The translations under genes were made by a program, and so were the position numbers. From NCBI RefSeq assembly GCF_000468495.1, contig NC_022444.1, positions 3,483,640 through 3,547,639 of the forward strand: 64,000 nucleotides of DNA, given 5' to 3'. This document shows, one piece after another, positions 49,372-58,134 of this stretch. The notes under the pieces were generated by a model. That model searched no databases and had not been told where the DNA came from. It worked only from the letters and a program-made list of their open reading frames with translations. This DNA is from Megalodesulfovibrio gigas DSM 1382 = ATCC 19364. Its GTDB lineage: Bacteria; Desulfobacterota; Desulfovibrionia; Desulfovibrionales; Desulfovibrionaceae. The number at the start of each line of letters is the position of its first letter. Within the stretch, counting starts at the first letter, position 1.

Positions 49372-49929
49372 TCAGATGTCCTTGAGCAACACCGCCTCCA
49401 CCTCCTCGGCCTGGATGCCCATGTAGCGCATGGTGACGGCCGGAGTGCTGTGATTCAGCCGTTTGGCCAGAACTTCCCAACTGGTGCCGTGAACGGTTCG
49501 TTGCATGTAGGTCCATGTTTTGCGCAAAGTATGCGCACCGAAGTTGCCTTTTAGATTGATTGCCTCGCACCATTTCTTGACGTATTTTGTCACTGCAAAT
49601 GTCGTCAAAGGATAATTGTGACCTTTCCGGCTTTTGAATAAGTAATGCCAATCTTCCAGTGAAGTCGATGCAAAGTACTCTTGCAATGCACTGGAGATTT
49701 CTTTGTTAATCAACAGTACATTCGATTTTCCAGTTTTCTTTTCCTTGATGCTAACTCGTGCACCAACGGCCAGGTTTCGTACATCCGATACCTTGAGGGC
49801 CAACAAGTCTTGTACCCTAAGGCCAGAGTTGATGCCCATCACAAACAGCAGTTTGTCTCGTGGGTTGTCCGCCAACAGTCGTTTGATGCTGCGGATGTGG
49901 CGCAATTCGGTGATCGGTTGGACTTTCAT
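49372..49929 (-). CDS. Short tyrosine recombinase (catalytic domain only)
   Basis: 185 residues consisting of a tyrosine recombinase catalytic domain without an N-terminal arm-binding domain: Arg in GINSGLRVQDLLALK, HTLRKTWTYMQ (HxxR), LNHSTPAVTMRYMGI with the Tyr. Similar short recombinases occur in phages and phage satellites. Start has AGGAGG upstream. It is a different lineage from the integrase at 47824 and may belong to a second element ending near tRNA-Thr. Confidence 0.9.
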   Translation of the reverse strand: MKVQPITELRHIRSIKRLLADNPRDKLLFVMGINSGLRVQDLLALKVSDVRNLAVGARVSIKEKKTGKSNVLLINKEISSALQEYFASTSLEDWHYLFKSRKGHNYPLTTFAVTKYVKKWCEAINLKGNFGAHTLRKTWTYMQRTVHGTSWEVLAKRLNHSTPAVTMRYMGIQAEEVEAVLLKDI

Positions 49930-50173
49930 AGCTCATCCTCCTGGAATGTATGAATTTAGTTGTCCCGTATGGTTTTCGGACATTGAAAACCATTGAAACG
50001 GGTTGGCCGGCCAGGGATTTCACTGTAACCAGTTGAAAATCTTTTAGAAAACTTGAAAAGTACCTTAAATGCCCGTTATTGCTAAGAAACGGACATTGAC
50101 CCGTACTTTCGGATATCTATAATTGAACCTCGAAATCGCCAGAGGAGAGGACCATTGCGTAGGCGGAGGGGCA
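49930..50173. other. Noncoding region upstream of the short recombinase
   Basis: About 240 bases with CCGTT...AACGG dyads around 50068-50096 and the segment CGGACATTGACCC, which recurs in the promoter region near 52916. This may be a shared regulator site. No gene is seen. Confidence 0.35.
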
Positions 50174-50207
50174 CAAAAAAAGGCCACCCGGGTTGCGGTA
50201 TGGCCTT
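50174..50207 (-). terminator. Terminator of the AbrB-like gene
   Basis: On the minus strand AAGGCCA and TGGCCTT pair around an 14-base loop, followed by a T run. Confidence 0.75.
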
Positions 50208-50221
50208 GCTGTGGATGCGTA

Positions 50222-50605
50222 CTACGGCATTCGACGTGTGATGATTATTCTTTCCTCGTCCACAGAAAGATCGAACTCGTCACCCTCCTGGATTGGATCG
50301 CCGTTCAGGCCGATTTGTTTGAGATGCAACTTGATTTCAAGCTTTTTGTTCACCCGAAGTCTAGAAGCACTCTTAATGAACAATCCGTTGATCTCGTAGA
50401 ATGTTTTATCCAGGTCACACAGCTTTAACAGATGTTGCCGTAAAACTTGCTTGTGTTTCAGACCCAATCGGTCCATAATAACATCCGCATGCAGCCCTTC
50501 GAGTATACATTGACGAAGAATCGAAGGATTATATTTCGATTCTGCACGTCTTGAAGATCCTACTTCAAGTTCAATGTCATTTACAGGTTCTTTCTTCTTG
50601 CTCAT
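50222..50605 (-). CDS. Hypothetical regulator with AbrB-like C-terminus
   Basis: 127 residues. The N-terminal half contains a helix-turn-helix-like stretch (SILRQCILEGLHADVIMDRL). The C-terminal part (RVNKKLEIKLHLKQIGLNGD, then EGDEFDLSVDEERIIITRR) resembles the swapped-hairpin AbrB/MazE DNA-binding fold. Start has AAGGAG upstream and a terminator follows the stop, so it is a single-gene unit. A role as a mobile-element regulator is inferred from position only. Confidence 0.6.
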   Translation of the reverse strand: MSKKKEPVNDIELEVGSSRRAESKYNPSILRQCILEGLHADVIMDRLGLKHKQVLRQHLLKLCDLDKTFYEINGLFIKSASRLRVNKKLEIKLHLKQIGLNGDPIQEGDEFDLSVDEERIIITRRMP

Positions 50606-50680
50606 GGAACACTCCTTCGTATTGCAATATTGTTTTAATGTAATATATCTTTAGCTCATCATTGAATTATAGATAAAACA

Positions 50681-50721
50681 AAAGGTGAGTTTTGCCGTTA
50701 AGTACAGCAACACTCACCTTT
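50681..50721 (-). terminator. Terminator after the 33-residue peptide gene
   Basis: AAAGGTGAGT pairs perfectly with ACTCACCTTT; on the minus strand the stem is followed by TTTTGTTTTAT. Confidence 0.75.
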
Positions 50722-50739
50722 GCATTTTGTCAAACTATG

Positions 50740-50841
50740 CTAGAGTAATTTCTTAATTATTGTCACCAGAGCATTTTTGATTATCTCTCTGATGATGTCA
50801 GATGAAAACAACAGTTCAAAGAATCCAATCACCATTGTCAT
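50740..50841 (-). CDS. 33-residue hydrophobic peptide, candidate type I toxin
   Basis: Small gene beginning MTMVIGFFELLF and ending IIKNALVTIIKKLL: a hydrophobic N-terminus followed by an amphipathic, C-terminally basic helix. GGAGG sits eight bases before ATG 50841, a terminator follows the stop, and a stable hairpin (50879-50914) lies in the leader. Length and charge pattern resemble membrane-active type I toxins (Fst, TisB, Ldr classes) or small phage peptides. No homology could be tested. An antisense antitoxin RNA is possible but was not identified. Confidence 0.55.
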   Translation of the reverse strand: MTMVIGFFELLFSSDIIREIIKNALVTIIKKLL

Positions 50842-50878
50842 TGTTTGAACCTCCTTGATGAAATGAATGACATAAACA

Positions 50879-50914
50879 AAGCCCGAGGCCGCACATGCAT
50901 GCAGAATCGGGCTT
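50879..50914. promoter_or_regulatory. Leader hairpin upstream of the small peptide gene
   Basis: AAGCCCGA pairs with TCGGGCTT; on the minus strand the stem is followed by TGTTTATG. It could end an upstream transcript or shape the leader of the peptide mRNA. ATGCAT lies in the loop. Confidence 0.6.
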
Positions 50915-51100
50915 CATTTGCGATGGCAACTTGAGCTCTTGCCATCACTTTTAATCAAATATCTATCAGTATTGATTGAAAATGCTGCTGCCTTTGGATT
51001 CAATGGAGTGAAAACTTTTCCAAAGATATAAAGGTGAAATATTCAGAGTTATTTTAGAAATGAATAAGAAAAATGATGAACGAAAGGGTTGCTTCGCCCC

Positions 51101-51928
51101 CCCCCAGGGAGGTATTTGGGGATATTTGGGAGATATTAGGGAGATATTTTAAAATATCACCCTGCGATAAACCCTTAAAATTTAATGAAAAATTTCATTT
51201 TAGGGAGATAAGGGAGATATTTTTGCAAAAATTGAATTTCAAATTTTATAAATTTTATTAAAATTTAAATTTTAATTTCCATATAAGTGTCATATGCTAT
51301 CTATTGTATTTACATTGTATTTAATTTTTATATTGATCTTAACCTTCATGTTCATCTAAATTATCATTGAAGTATATATTTAATTTATAATTCAAATGTA
51401 TATTAATATTAATTGTAATCAATGCTTATGATATGCTTATTAGTTACAGTTAATTATATTATCAATCTAACATTGGTATAATATACTTTGAATTGGTTAT
51501 ATTAAATGTTATTATACAATGATAATATGATTATAATATAGTTATTAAGCTTAATAGAAATTTTAAATTGAAGTAGCAGTTACAGGTACTATCAGTGGAT
51601 CATAATTGATACACATATTATATACAATGATTCGAATGAATATAAATATTAAGTTGAAGTATGAATTGAATATATATTAATGACAATTTATATGAAGGTA
51701 AAATTAATATCAATATAAATACTGAAGTCAATGTAAATACATAGATGTAAATAATATTTTCCTTTGGGGAAAAGGAAATCAAAAAATTGAAAATAGTTTT
51801 TTGCGAAAATATCTCCCATATCTCCCTAAAATCAAATTTTTTTAATATTTTCAATAATTTATGTGAGGGAGATATTTTTAAATACCTCCCTGGTATCTCC
51901 CAAATATCCCCAAATACCTCCCTGGGGG
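51101..51928. repeat. Large inverted repeat (about 150-base arms) around an AT-rich core
   Basis: The outer 35 bases of the arms are perfectly complementary (51101-51135 with 51894-51928; CCCCCAGGGAGGTATTTGGG begins the left arm). Similarity continues imperfectly inward to about 51245 and 51780. Each arm carries several GGGAGATAT/ATATCTCCC motifs. The core of about 530 bases is almost entirely A and T, with no gene. Short frames in it are not supported. The layout recalls a phage or satellite replication origin. Confidence 0.85.
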
Positions 51929-51984
51929 CGTCAAGGACGAGCCTGGAACCAAAAAACGTGCTGGTGCTGTCCGACTTGTCAGAC

Positions 51985-52690
51985 TTAAGCTTTGTTAAAT
52001 GTTACCACCGAGACGTTTCCAAGTCCTCTATCGATAGAAACGAGCCATCCAAATTCTTCGAAGATGTGTGTCATTGAATTGATCTTCCTACTCATGGAAT
52101 TTGGAGCGGCGGGGAGCTTTTTCGGATCAATTGAGCAAACCTTCGCGTACGCCATTAAGTCTTCAAAAAAAACTTTCATTGGAACATGGTCGACTTGAAC
52201 CTGAGAGACATAATCATAAATCAATCCAGGCAAAGGATCATCGGCAACGCTTTCCAATAACGAACCCTGTTGACTCAAGCGAAGTTCTGCCAAGAACCGA
52301 TCACCAGTGAAACCATTTGCAAGTGCTTCGCTGACAGCATATCCGAATTTTGCAAAGTGAGCCAAGCGAGGCAGATTGTTAATCTTCAAAGTCTTTTCAA
52401 TTTCGAGCGCCTTTGGTATTATATTGAGCAAGCCGCCTAAGATGTGAGATTTCCGTGAAAGATACCTTGCCGTCAAAGACTCGTCTGTTGCACGTATTTT
52501 TATTCTTTCGAAACGGATGATGAGTGATCTATCGATCAGATCAGAAGCAGTAATCGGATTGTTTACAGCAGTCATGATGACAGCGCGTTGAAAAGGGAGC
52601 GTTATCATATCACGATTCGAGTACAACTTGCGCTTACTAAGAGAACCGCCAGTGCAAGCCATGCATAATGTGTTAGATTGATCGTCTGAC
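51985..52690 (-). pseudogene. 3' part of a phage/satellite primase-helicase (ATPase) gene
   Basis: About 235 codons: DDQSNTLCMACTGGSLSKRK, ITLPFQRAVIMTAVNNPI, DLIDRSLIIRFERIKI, SHILGGLLNIIPKALEIEK. This is the sensor and C-terminal part of phage-type AAA+/D5-like helicase-primases. The Walker A and primase part are missing, and the frame joins another gene's 5' part near 52690. A deletion has removed the DNA between them. The surviving piece lies beside the AT-rich inverted repeat, consistent with a former replication module. Confidence 0.7.
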
Positions 52691-52897
52691 CGGGTTGAGC
52701 CATTTTTCAAAGACGTCCAGGGTCAAGGCCCTGGCATTGCGGTTCAGACGGTAGCCACCTATCGCAGCAATCTCGTTCATCTTGTCCACAATCTGCTCGC
52801 GGGAGAGCCCGCACCGTTTGGCGGCGCGGTGCATGGCCGCCTTGAGCAGCGGCTCCACATCAGGGAGCTGGTTTTCGAACAAGGAAAGCTGCCGCAT
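52673..52897 (-). pseudogene. Phage-type gene, 3' end lost at a deletion junction
   Basis: From ATG 52897 the frame reads MRQLSLFENQLPDVEPLLKA then KRCGLSREQIVDKMNEIAAI and ARALTLDVFEKWLNP, a pattern seen in small regulators next to phage repressors. After KWLNP it runs into the primase-helicase remnant and stops within a few codons. It is divergent from the XRE repressor gene. Possibly still expressed as a truncated protein. Confidence 0.5.
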
Positions 52898-53108
52898 CCG
52901 ATCTTCCGCATTCTTCGGACATTGACCCCGGCAAAGGCGCGGGGTACTTTCAAAACGTAAGGGTACAATCGGTGTCCTTACGCCTTTTTTTCTAGGCTTA
53001 AAATTATGGCAAGTCAACCACCAAGCGCATCTTGGCATGTTTTTTTGTGCCTGAAGCTCATGATTGTGGCAGTGTCAAACCTCAGGCAAGCGTCCGGCAA
53101 GAGTCTTT

Positions 53109-53705
53109 ATGATGGAAAAACGTTCGTCGGCCTTGAAGCAAATCCAAACCGCCTTCGGAGACAGATTGAAGGCGCGGCGAGATTTATTGGGCCTAACGCA
53201 GGACGTTGTAGCTCAAAAAACTGGCATTAGCCGCGCGGCCATCCAAGCCTACGAGTCTGGCAAAATTCCCAAGGGAGATTATTTACTGACGCTGTCCGAA
53301 GTCTTAAATTGCTCCGTTGATTGGCTTCTGAAGGGGGGCATGACATGTGAATGTGCTCCTGTGCCCGTTGCAAATGGAGCTCAAACAACCCCTGCTTACC
53401 CCCAGCCTCCTGAAGAAGACTTCAAAATGTCGGACATGGTCACAAAGACCATTGAAGTTTTGGAGTCAGACACAATTTACAGGACCGCGCTCGCTAGCAA
53501 TATCAATGCGTTTCACCAAGCGGTGAGAAGCGAACGGCTGCTTGCCCAACTGGAGGAACGTGTGGCGGTACTGGAAGCCAGGGAAGAACGCTGGGCGCAG
53601 ATCGAGGCCAGAATGGCCGAGCTGGAAAGGGAGAACGCGGGCCTAACGCGCAGGCCGGAACGTCAGGACGAGAACACCGCAAAGGCGGTGGGTGCGGACG
53701 GGTAA
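53109..53705 (+). CDS. XRE-family phage-type repressor with coiled-coil tail
   Basis: 198 residues. The N-terminal helix-turn-helix spans about residues 12-70 (FGDRLKARRDLLGLTQDVVA, ISRAAIQAYESGKIPKGDYL, CSVDWLLKGG). A linker and a C-terminal coiled coil follow (LLAQLEERVAVLEAREERWA, then RMAELERENAGL), probably for oligomerisation instead of a LexA-type peptidase domain. The divergent promoter region 52898-53108 separates it from a phage-type gene, as in lysogeny switches. Start is ATG 53109 or 53112. Confidence 0.8.
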   Translation: MMEKRSSALKQIQTAFGDRLKARRDLLGLTQDVVAQKTGISRAAIQAYESGKIPKGDYLLTLSEVLNCSVDWLLKGGMTCECAPVPVANGAQTTPAYPQPPEEDFKMSDMVTKTIEVLESDTIYRTALASNINAFHQAVRSERLLAQLEERVAVLEAREERWAQIEARMAELERENAGLTRRPERQDENTAKAVGADG

Positions 53706-53865
53706 GGTGATTACCCTCATATTTAATTAGGAATTTCCCTGAAATATGTCAAACGAAATGTGCAAGTACGACAAGGTTCGCGGTAACCGCCACAATTACC
53801 ATTCTAGCATATACTTAATCACTCAGGCGTAAATAGGATGACAGTTTGAATATGTGCCTGTCAAA

Positions 53866-54020
53866 CTCGGAACTTGTTCGTAGTTAGGGACCTAAGCAAA
53901 TGGCCAGAAAAGGCGTCATGTGTAGAAAAATCAGCCACCTGCGGCGAACTCCGAACTTGGCGCAAGGTTCGGAGTTCAGTTCGGAGTTCGTTCGTAGTTA
54001 GGTGCCTAAGTAAATGGCCA
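53866..54020. repeat. Direct and inverted repeats downstream of the repressor
   Basis: A 31-base unit (GTTCGTAGTTAGG, then CCTAAG and AAATGGCCA) occurs at 53876-53906 and 53990-54020 with three mismatches. Between them GAACTCCGAAC (53946-53956) has two inverted copies, GTTCGGAGTTC at 53967-53977 and 53979-53989. These may be operators or recombinase arm sites. No gene is seen in 53706-54325. Confidence 0.7.
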
Positions 54021-54094
54021 AAATCAGGCAAAAATAAAGCGCAATACACCAAAATAACGAGATTATTTATCAGGCCGCTTGCGTCAAAGCCAAG

Positions 54095-54265
54095 TTCCGA
54101 GTTGTGCCAAATCCCCCGCGAACGCCAGATTTTGCGCCAAATCCCCCGCAAATGTCCGGGTTCACCAGGCCGCCCAAAATGCCTCACAAGCCCGCCGAAT
54201 CCCAAGCACATCCCGCCAAGTCCCTCCAAATCCCGCCATATCCCGCTGCGCCAAATCCCCCGCTA
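54095..54265. repeat. Degenerate CCAAATCCC(CCGC) repeats
   Basis: CCAAATCCC or close variants recur about six times with irregular spacing. Open frames here are proline-rich only because of the repeats and have no start signals. Possible binding-site cluster or decayed tandem repeat. Confidence 0.5.
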
Positions 54266-54325
54266 GCTCACAGCCCTTACAGCGATTTTTTTGTACCCAT
54301 ACCGTACCCAAACGGGGTACACCAA

Positions 54326-54359
54326 AGAAAAAGGCACCTAGGTGTTTAGCCTAAGTGCC
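54326..54359 (-). terminator. Terminator of tRNA-Thr
   Basis: On the minus strand GGCACTTAGG and CCTAGGTGCC pair (one G-T) around a 7-base loop, followed by TTTTTC. Confidence 0.75.
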
Positions 54360-54368
54360 TGTATTCTC

Positions 54369-54444
54369 TGGAGCCGGCGAGGAGAGTTGAACTCCTGACC
54401 TGATGATTACGAATCAACTGCTCTGCCATCTGAGCTACGCCGGC
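54369..54444 (-). tRNA. tRNA-Thr(CGT)
   Basis: 76 bases on the minus strand. Acceptor GCCGGCG/CGCCGGC, D arm GCTC-AGATGGCA-GAGC, anticodon loop TTCGTAA (anticodon CGT), T loop GTTCAACTC, encoded CCA. It marks the right end of the mobile-element zone, with its 3' end facing the phage remnants. Confidence 0.92.
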
Positions 54445-54512
54445 ATGGAGAAGGAACGATCAATTACACGCTGGACGCCGGGCGTGTCAAGCAAAAAAGC
54501 CTGTGGCGCGTC

Positions 54513-56069
54513 TTAGCGGTTCATCACGTCCAGGAACTCGCGGTTGGTCTTGGTGCCGCGCATCTTGGAGAGCAAGAAATCCATGGAATCCATGGAGTTC
54601 ATGGGAGCAAGCACCTTGCGCAGGATCCAGACGCGGTTCAGCACCTCATCGGGCAGCAGCAGTTCTTCCTTGCGGGTGCCGGAGCGGTTGATATCGATGG
54701 CCGGGAAGGTGCGCTTTTCGGCGATGTGGCGATCAAGGTAGATCTCCATGTTGCCGGTGCCCTTGAATTCTTCAAAAATCACTTCATCCATGCGCGAGCC
54801 GGTGTCGATGAGGGCGGTGGCGATGATGGTCAGGCTGCCGCCTTCTTCGATGTTGCGGGCGGCGCCGAAGAAGCGCTTGGGCCGCTGCAGGGCGTTGGCG
54901 TCCAGGCCGCCGGAGAGCACGCGGCCGGAGGAGGGGGTGACGGCGTTGTACGCCCGGCCCAGGCGGGTGATGGAATCCAGCAGCACCACCACGTCGCGTT
55001 TGCGCTCGGTGAGGCGCTTGGCCTTCTCCATAATCATTTCGGCAACCTGCACGTGGCGGGTGGGGGGTTCGTCGAAGGTGGAGGAGACCACCTCGGCCCG
55101 CACGTTGCGTTCCATGTCCGTCACTTCCTCGGGGCGTTCGTCGATGAGCAGGACGATGAGGTAGACGTCAGGATGGTTGGCGTTGATGGAGTTGGCGATG
55201 GACTGCAGCAGCATCGTCTTGCCCGTGCGCGGGGGGGCCACGATGAGCCCGCGCTGCCCGCAGCCGATGGGGGAGAGGAGATCCACCACGCGGCCCGAGA
55301 AGTTGGACTCGGTGGTCTCCATGATGTAGCGGCGGTCGGGATAGATGGGGGTGAGGTTATCGAACAGGACGATGTTCTTGGCTTTTTCCGGCGCTTCCAG
55401 GCAGATTTCGCTCACTCGCAACAGGGCAAAGTAGCGTTCGCCTTCCTTGGGGGGGCGAATCTGGCCGGAGACGATGTCGCCCTTGCGCAGGGAGAAGCGG
55501 CGGATCTGCGAGGGGGAGACGTAGATGTCGTCCGGGCCCGGCATGTAGCTGTACATGGGGGAGCGCAGAAAGCCGAAACCGTCGGGGAGAATTTCCAGCA
55601 CGCCGTCGCCGTAGATGGCGCCGTTCTGGGAGGCGCAGCTTTGCAGCAGGGCGAAGATGAGCTCCTGTTTGCGCATGGAGCTGGCGTTTTCGATGTTGAA
55701 CTGCTCGGCCAGCAGCATGAGGTCGGTCATGCTTTTGAGCTTGAGCTCGGAGAGGTGCAGGACGTTGTCGCTGTTGCCGTTTGGCTGTTGCTGCTGGTGC
55801 TGCGGGCTGCGGTTGCGTTTTCTGCCATGGCTTTTGCCTGGGTGGGCCGGGGCAGGCTGTGCGGGGGGCGGTGCGGCCGGGGCTGCCGCAGGAGCTGCCG
55901 CAGGAGCTGCAGCGGTGGGCGGGGCAGCCTGGTTGCCGTTGCCGGCGGGAGCAGCCGGAGCAGCCGGCGTGTCTTGCGCCGGGGGGGTCGGCTGTGCCGG
56001 CGTAGGTTGCGCGGGGTAGGAGGCAGCAGGTTGCTGCATGGGGACTGTGGAAGGGGGAGTCTGCTGCAT
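54513..56069 (-). CDS. rho: Transcription termination factor Rho
   Basis: Hexameric RNA helicase ending transcription. About 518 residues from the ATG at 56069. Domains: an unusual N-terminal segment of about 110 residues rich in Pro, Ala and Gln, then Rho_N ([20 protein letters not shown]), the RNA-binding cold-shock domain ([16 protein letters not shown]), and the RecA-like motor with Walker A APPRTGKT, Walker [18 protein letters not shown] loop and R loop near [17 protein letters not shown]. The N-terminal extension is absent from E. coli Rho but common in other phyla. The gene has a long leader (56070-56696), as expected for autoregulated rho. Confidence 0.95.
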   Translation of the reverse strand: MQQTPPSTVPMQQPAASYPAQPTPAQPTPPAQDTPAAPAAPAGNGNQAAPPTAAAPAAAPAAAPAAPPPAQPAPAHPGKSHGRKRNRSPQHQQQQPNGNSDNVLHLSELKLKSMTDLMLLAEQFNIENASSMRKQELIFALLQSCASQNGAIYGDGVLEILPDGFGFLRSPMYSYMPGPDDIYVSPSQIRRFSLRKGDIVSGQIRPPKEGERYFALLRVSEICLEAPEKAKNIVLFDNLTPIYPDRRYIMETTESNFSGRVVDLLSPIGCGQRGLIVAPPRTGKTMLLQSIANSINANHPDVYLIVLLIDERPEEVTDMERNVRAEVVSSTFDEPPTRHVQVAEMIMEKAKRLTERKRDVVVLLDSITRLGRAYNAVTPSSGRVLSGGLDANALQRPKRFFGAARNIEEGGSLTIIATALIDTGSRMDEVIFEEFKGTGNMEIYLDRHIAEKRTFPAIDINRSGTRKEELLLPDEVLNRVWILRKVLAPMNSMDSMDFLLSKMRGTKTNREFLDVMNR

Positions 56070-56696
56070 GTGAAAATTCTCACAAAAAGATGCTGGGAGA
56101 TGCGTCAATGGTGGAAGACAGGCCTGCACATGCGCAAGATGCAGCAAAGCATGCTTGCAAGAAATTTTTGAAATAGATGGTACGCAAAGTAGCTGGGTCG
56201 AGCCATGCGACGCCGGAAAATACAACCGTGAAGCATGGTATGTACGTTTGGGGCAACGTCGGAATGCTGTACAGGATCATTCGCCGCAATGCAAGGGGCA
56301 AAGAGTCGGGTGCAACATTCCATGCCGGGTGAAATGTTGAATCGAAAATCGCTCTCAAGTTGTTGTTTGGGGTACACTCATGCGTTGGTGCACACCGCAT
56401 TCTTGCGCAATGCAAGGATGATGCAACAATCAACCGTCAGACTGATGCGGAAAGATATCAATGCAAAATCGCCTGGGGCGATATGCGTTCAGGAGACGGT
56501 GGTGTCAGACCAAGGAGAGGGCAGGGAGTGCCTCGCCGCAGTGGGCAGGCGCAACGCCATGAGCACCTTTTCAATACCGCAACCTGCGGGTAATGGCAAG
56601 GGGCCCTGGCGGAGATTTCGGCCCAATTCCGAAGCGTTTGGCGAAAAACCCAGGCTGTTCCTGGCGCGCGGCACCTCTGGCAAGGGCGAGGGGGCG
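56070..56696. other. Long leader/spacer between carD and rho
   Basis: 627 bases without a supported gene. Since rho is commonly controlled by Rho-dependent attenuation in its own leader, this may be the regulatory leader. No terminator hairpin with a T run was seen. Confidence 0.4.
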
Positions 56697-57251
56697 CTAT
56701 TCCTTGCCTTCGGCGGCTTTGTCTGTCGCCTTTTCTGCGGCCTTGTCTGCCGGTGGTTTGAGCACGTCCTGGAACAGAGTCTCAATGGACGTGCGAATGT
56801 GTTCCTGATCCTGGCCCAGGGCGTAGGAGAGTTCCATGGTCAAGAGGCCCATGGCCTGTTCCAGGAGCCGGCGTTCGCCGAAGGAGAGTTCCTTGTCCCG
56901 CCCGATGAGCAACAGTTCCTTGAGCACATAGGCCACGTCTGCCAGGTTGCCGCTCTTGAGTTTTTCGGAATATTCCCGGTACCGGCGGTTCCAGTTCTGC
57001 CCGGAATACCCGGTGAAGGTGGAGCGATCCTTCAGGGATTCGACAATGGCTTCCCCTTCGTCGGCGGAGCATACGGAGCGCAAGCCCACAGCGCCGGCGT
57101 TGCGCACGGGAACCATCAGGGTGACATTGTTGGAGAGAATCCGCACGATGTAAAATTCGGCCGAAGCGCCGCCGACTTCTTTCGTTTCGATGCGATCAAC
57201 CCTGCCAACGCCCTGCGCGGGATAGACCACCAGTTCTTCCACTGCGAACAC
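56697..57251 (-). CDS. carD: CarD/CdnL-family RNA polymerase-binding regulator
   Basis: 184 residues. The N-terminal Tudor-like domain begins VFAVEELVVYPAQGVGRVDR and binds the RNA polymerase beta lobe. The C-terminal helical domain contains STFTGYSGQNWNRRYREYSE and FGERRLLEQAMGLL, which contact promoter DNA. An acidic/Ala-rich tail (PADKAAEKATDKAAEGKE) ends it. GTG 57251 is chosen because family members start at this point and AGAGG lies upstream; a frame from 57278 adds nine residues. It stabilises open promoter complexes, often at rRNA promoters. Confidence 0.9.
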   Translation of the reverse strand: MFAVEELVVYPAQGVGRVDRIETKEVGGASAEFYIVRILSNNVTLMVPVRNAGAVGLRSVCSADEGEAIVESLKDRSTFTGYSGQNWNRRYREYSEKLKSGNLADVAYVLKELLLIGRDKELSFGERRLLEQAMGLLTMELSYALGQDQEHIRTSIETLFQDVLKPPADKAAEKATDKAAEGKE

Positions 57252-57405
57252 GAGCACCTCTTGCCGGTGAATTTTCACTCGGTCGACACGTCGCCACGCG
57301 GGACGTCACCGGTCGTACGAGAAAAGAATCATATCGTAAAATTGGCGCATCGTCCATGGTCCGCAGGCCATCGCGCCGCAAGTGTTTTTCTACTGTCCTG
57401 GCGTG

Positions 57406-58017
57406 TCAGGACTGGGCTGGGCGGAAGCGATTCACCCGCTCCTGCGCCCCTTTGCGTTCGCCGGCAAGAAACTGCAGCACGCCTGTGGCTGCTTCTTCCA
57501 GCACGGTTTCCAGCACGGGGCGTTCCTGGGGTGCAAACCCGGTAAGCACGTAGTCGCGTGTTTCACCGGGGGCAGGCCGGCCCACGCCCAGGCGCAGGCG
57601 GTGGAAGTCTTCGCCCCCCAGGTGGCTGATGACGGACCGGATGCCGTTGTGTCCGGCAGCCCCGCCGCCGAACTTGAGTTTCATGCGGCCCAGGGGCAGG
57701 TCCAGTTCATCGTGCATAACCAGGACATCTTCCGGATCGATGCGATAGTACCGGGCGGTCTGTCCCACGGCTTCACCAGAAAGATTCATGAATGCCAGGG
57801 GCTTGATGGCCAGCCAGCGAAGGCCGGGGCCGTCGAGCCGCCAGAGCTGGAACTTGCCGGGTTTGTCCTGCTGCAGGCGCACCTGCCAGTCGCGCGCGGC
57901 GTCCAGGCGGCGCAGCACTTCGTCCAGCACGAGAAATCCGAAATTGTGCCGCGTGCCTTCATACTGCCGACCCGGGTTGCCCAGGCCGGCCACAAGGCCG
58001 GCAAACACGTCTGCCAT
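57406..58017 (-). CDS. pth: Peptidyl-tRNA hydrolase
   Basis: 203 residues; frees tRNA from prematurely released peptidyl-tRNA. Motifs: VAGLGNPGRQYEGTRHNFGF with catalytic His, KPLAFMNLSGEAV with the Asn, VLVMHDELDLPLGRMKLKFG with Asp, and GGAAGHNGIRSVISHLG. The length is standard. It lies downstream of rplY in the conserved prs-rplY-pth order. Confidence 0.96.
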   Translation of the reverse strand: MADVFAGLVAGLGNPGRQYEGTRHNFGFLVLDEVLRRLDAARDWQVRLQQDKPGKFQLWRLDGPGLRWLAIKPLAFMNLSGEAVGQTARYYRIDPEDVLVMHDELDLPLGRMKLKFGGGAAGHNGIRSVISHLGGEDFHRLRLGVGRPAPGETRDYVLTGFAPQERPVLETVLEEAATGVLQFLAGERKGAQERVNRFRPAQS

Positions 58018-58134
58018 GGCATTGGGCTCCGGGATGATTCTGGCAGCAGGGCGCGGGGGCAGGCCGCGAGAAACCCCGGCCAGAGGCAGGCCGCCTCCAG
58101 CCGGGGTTGGTCAATGCTGCAGGGAAGCGGAGGA

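Noticed and set aside
51073..52077. Short open frames in and around the AT-rich inverted repeat
   Set aside because: They read through the inverted-repeat arms, lack ribosome sites, and their similar peptides come only from the repeat symmetry.
54104..54354. Proline-rich open frames
   Set aside because: Generated by CCAAATCCC repeats; no start signals and no conserved features.
54726..56171. Plus-strand frame of 481 codons opposite rho
   Set aside because: Antisense to rho motifs; Gly/Ala/Val-rich shadow composition.
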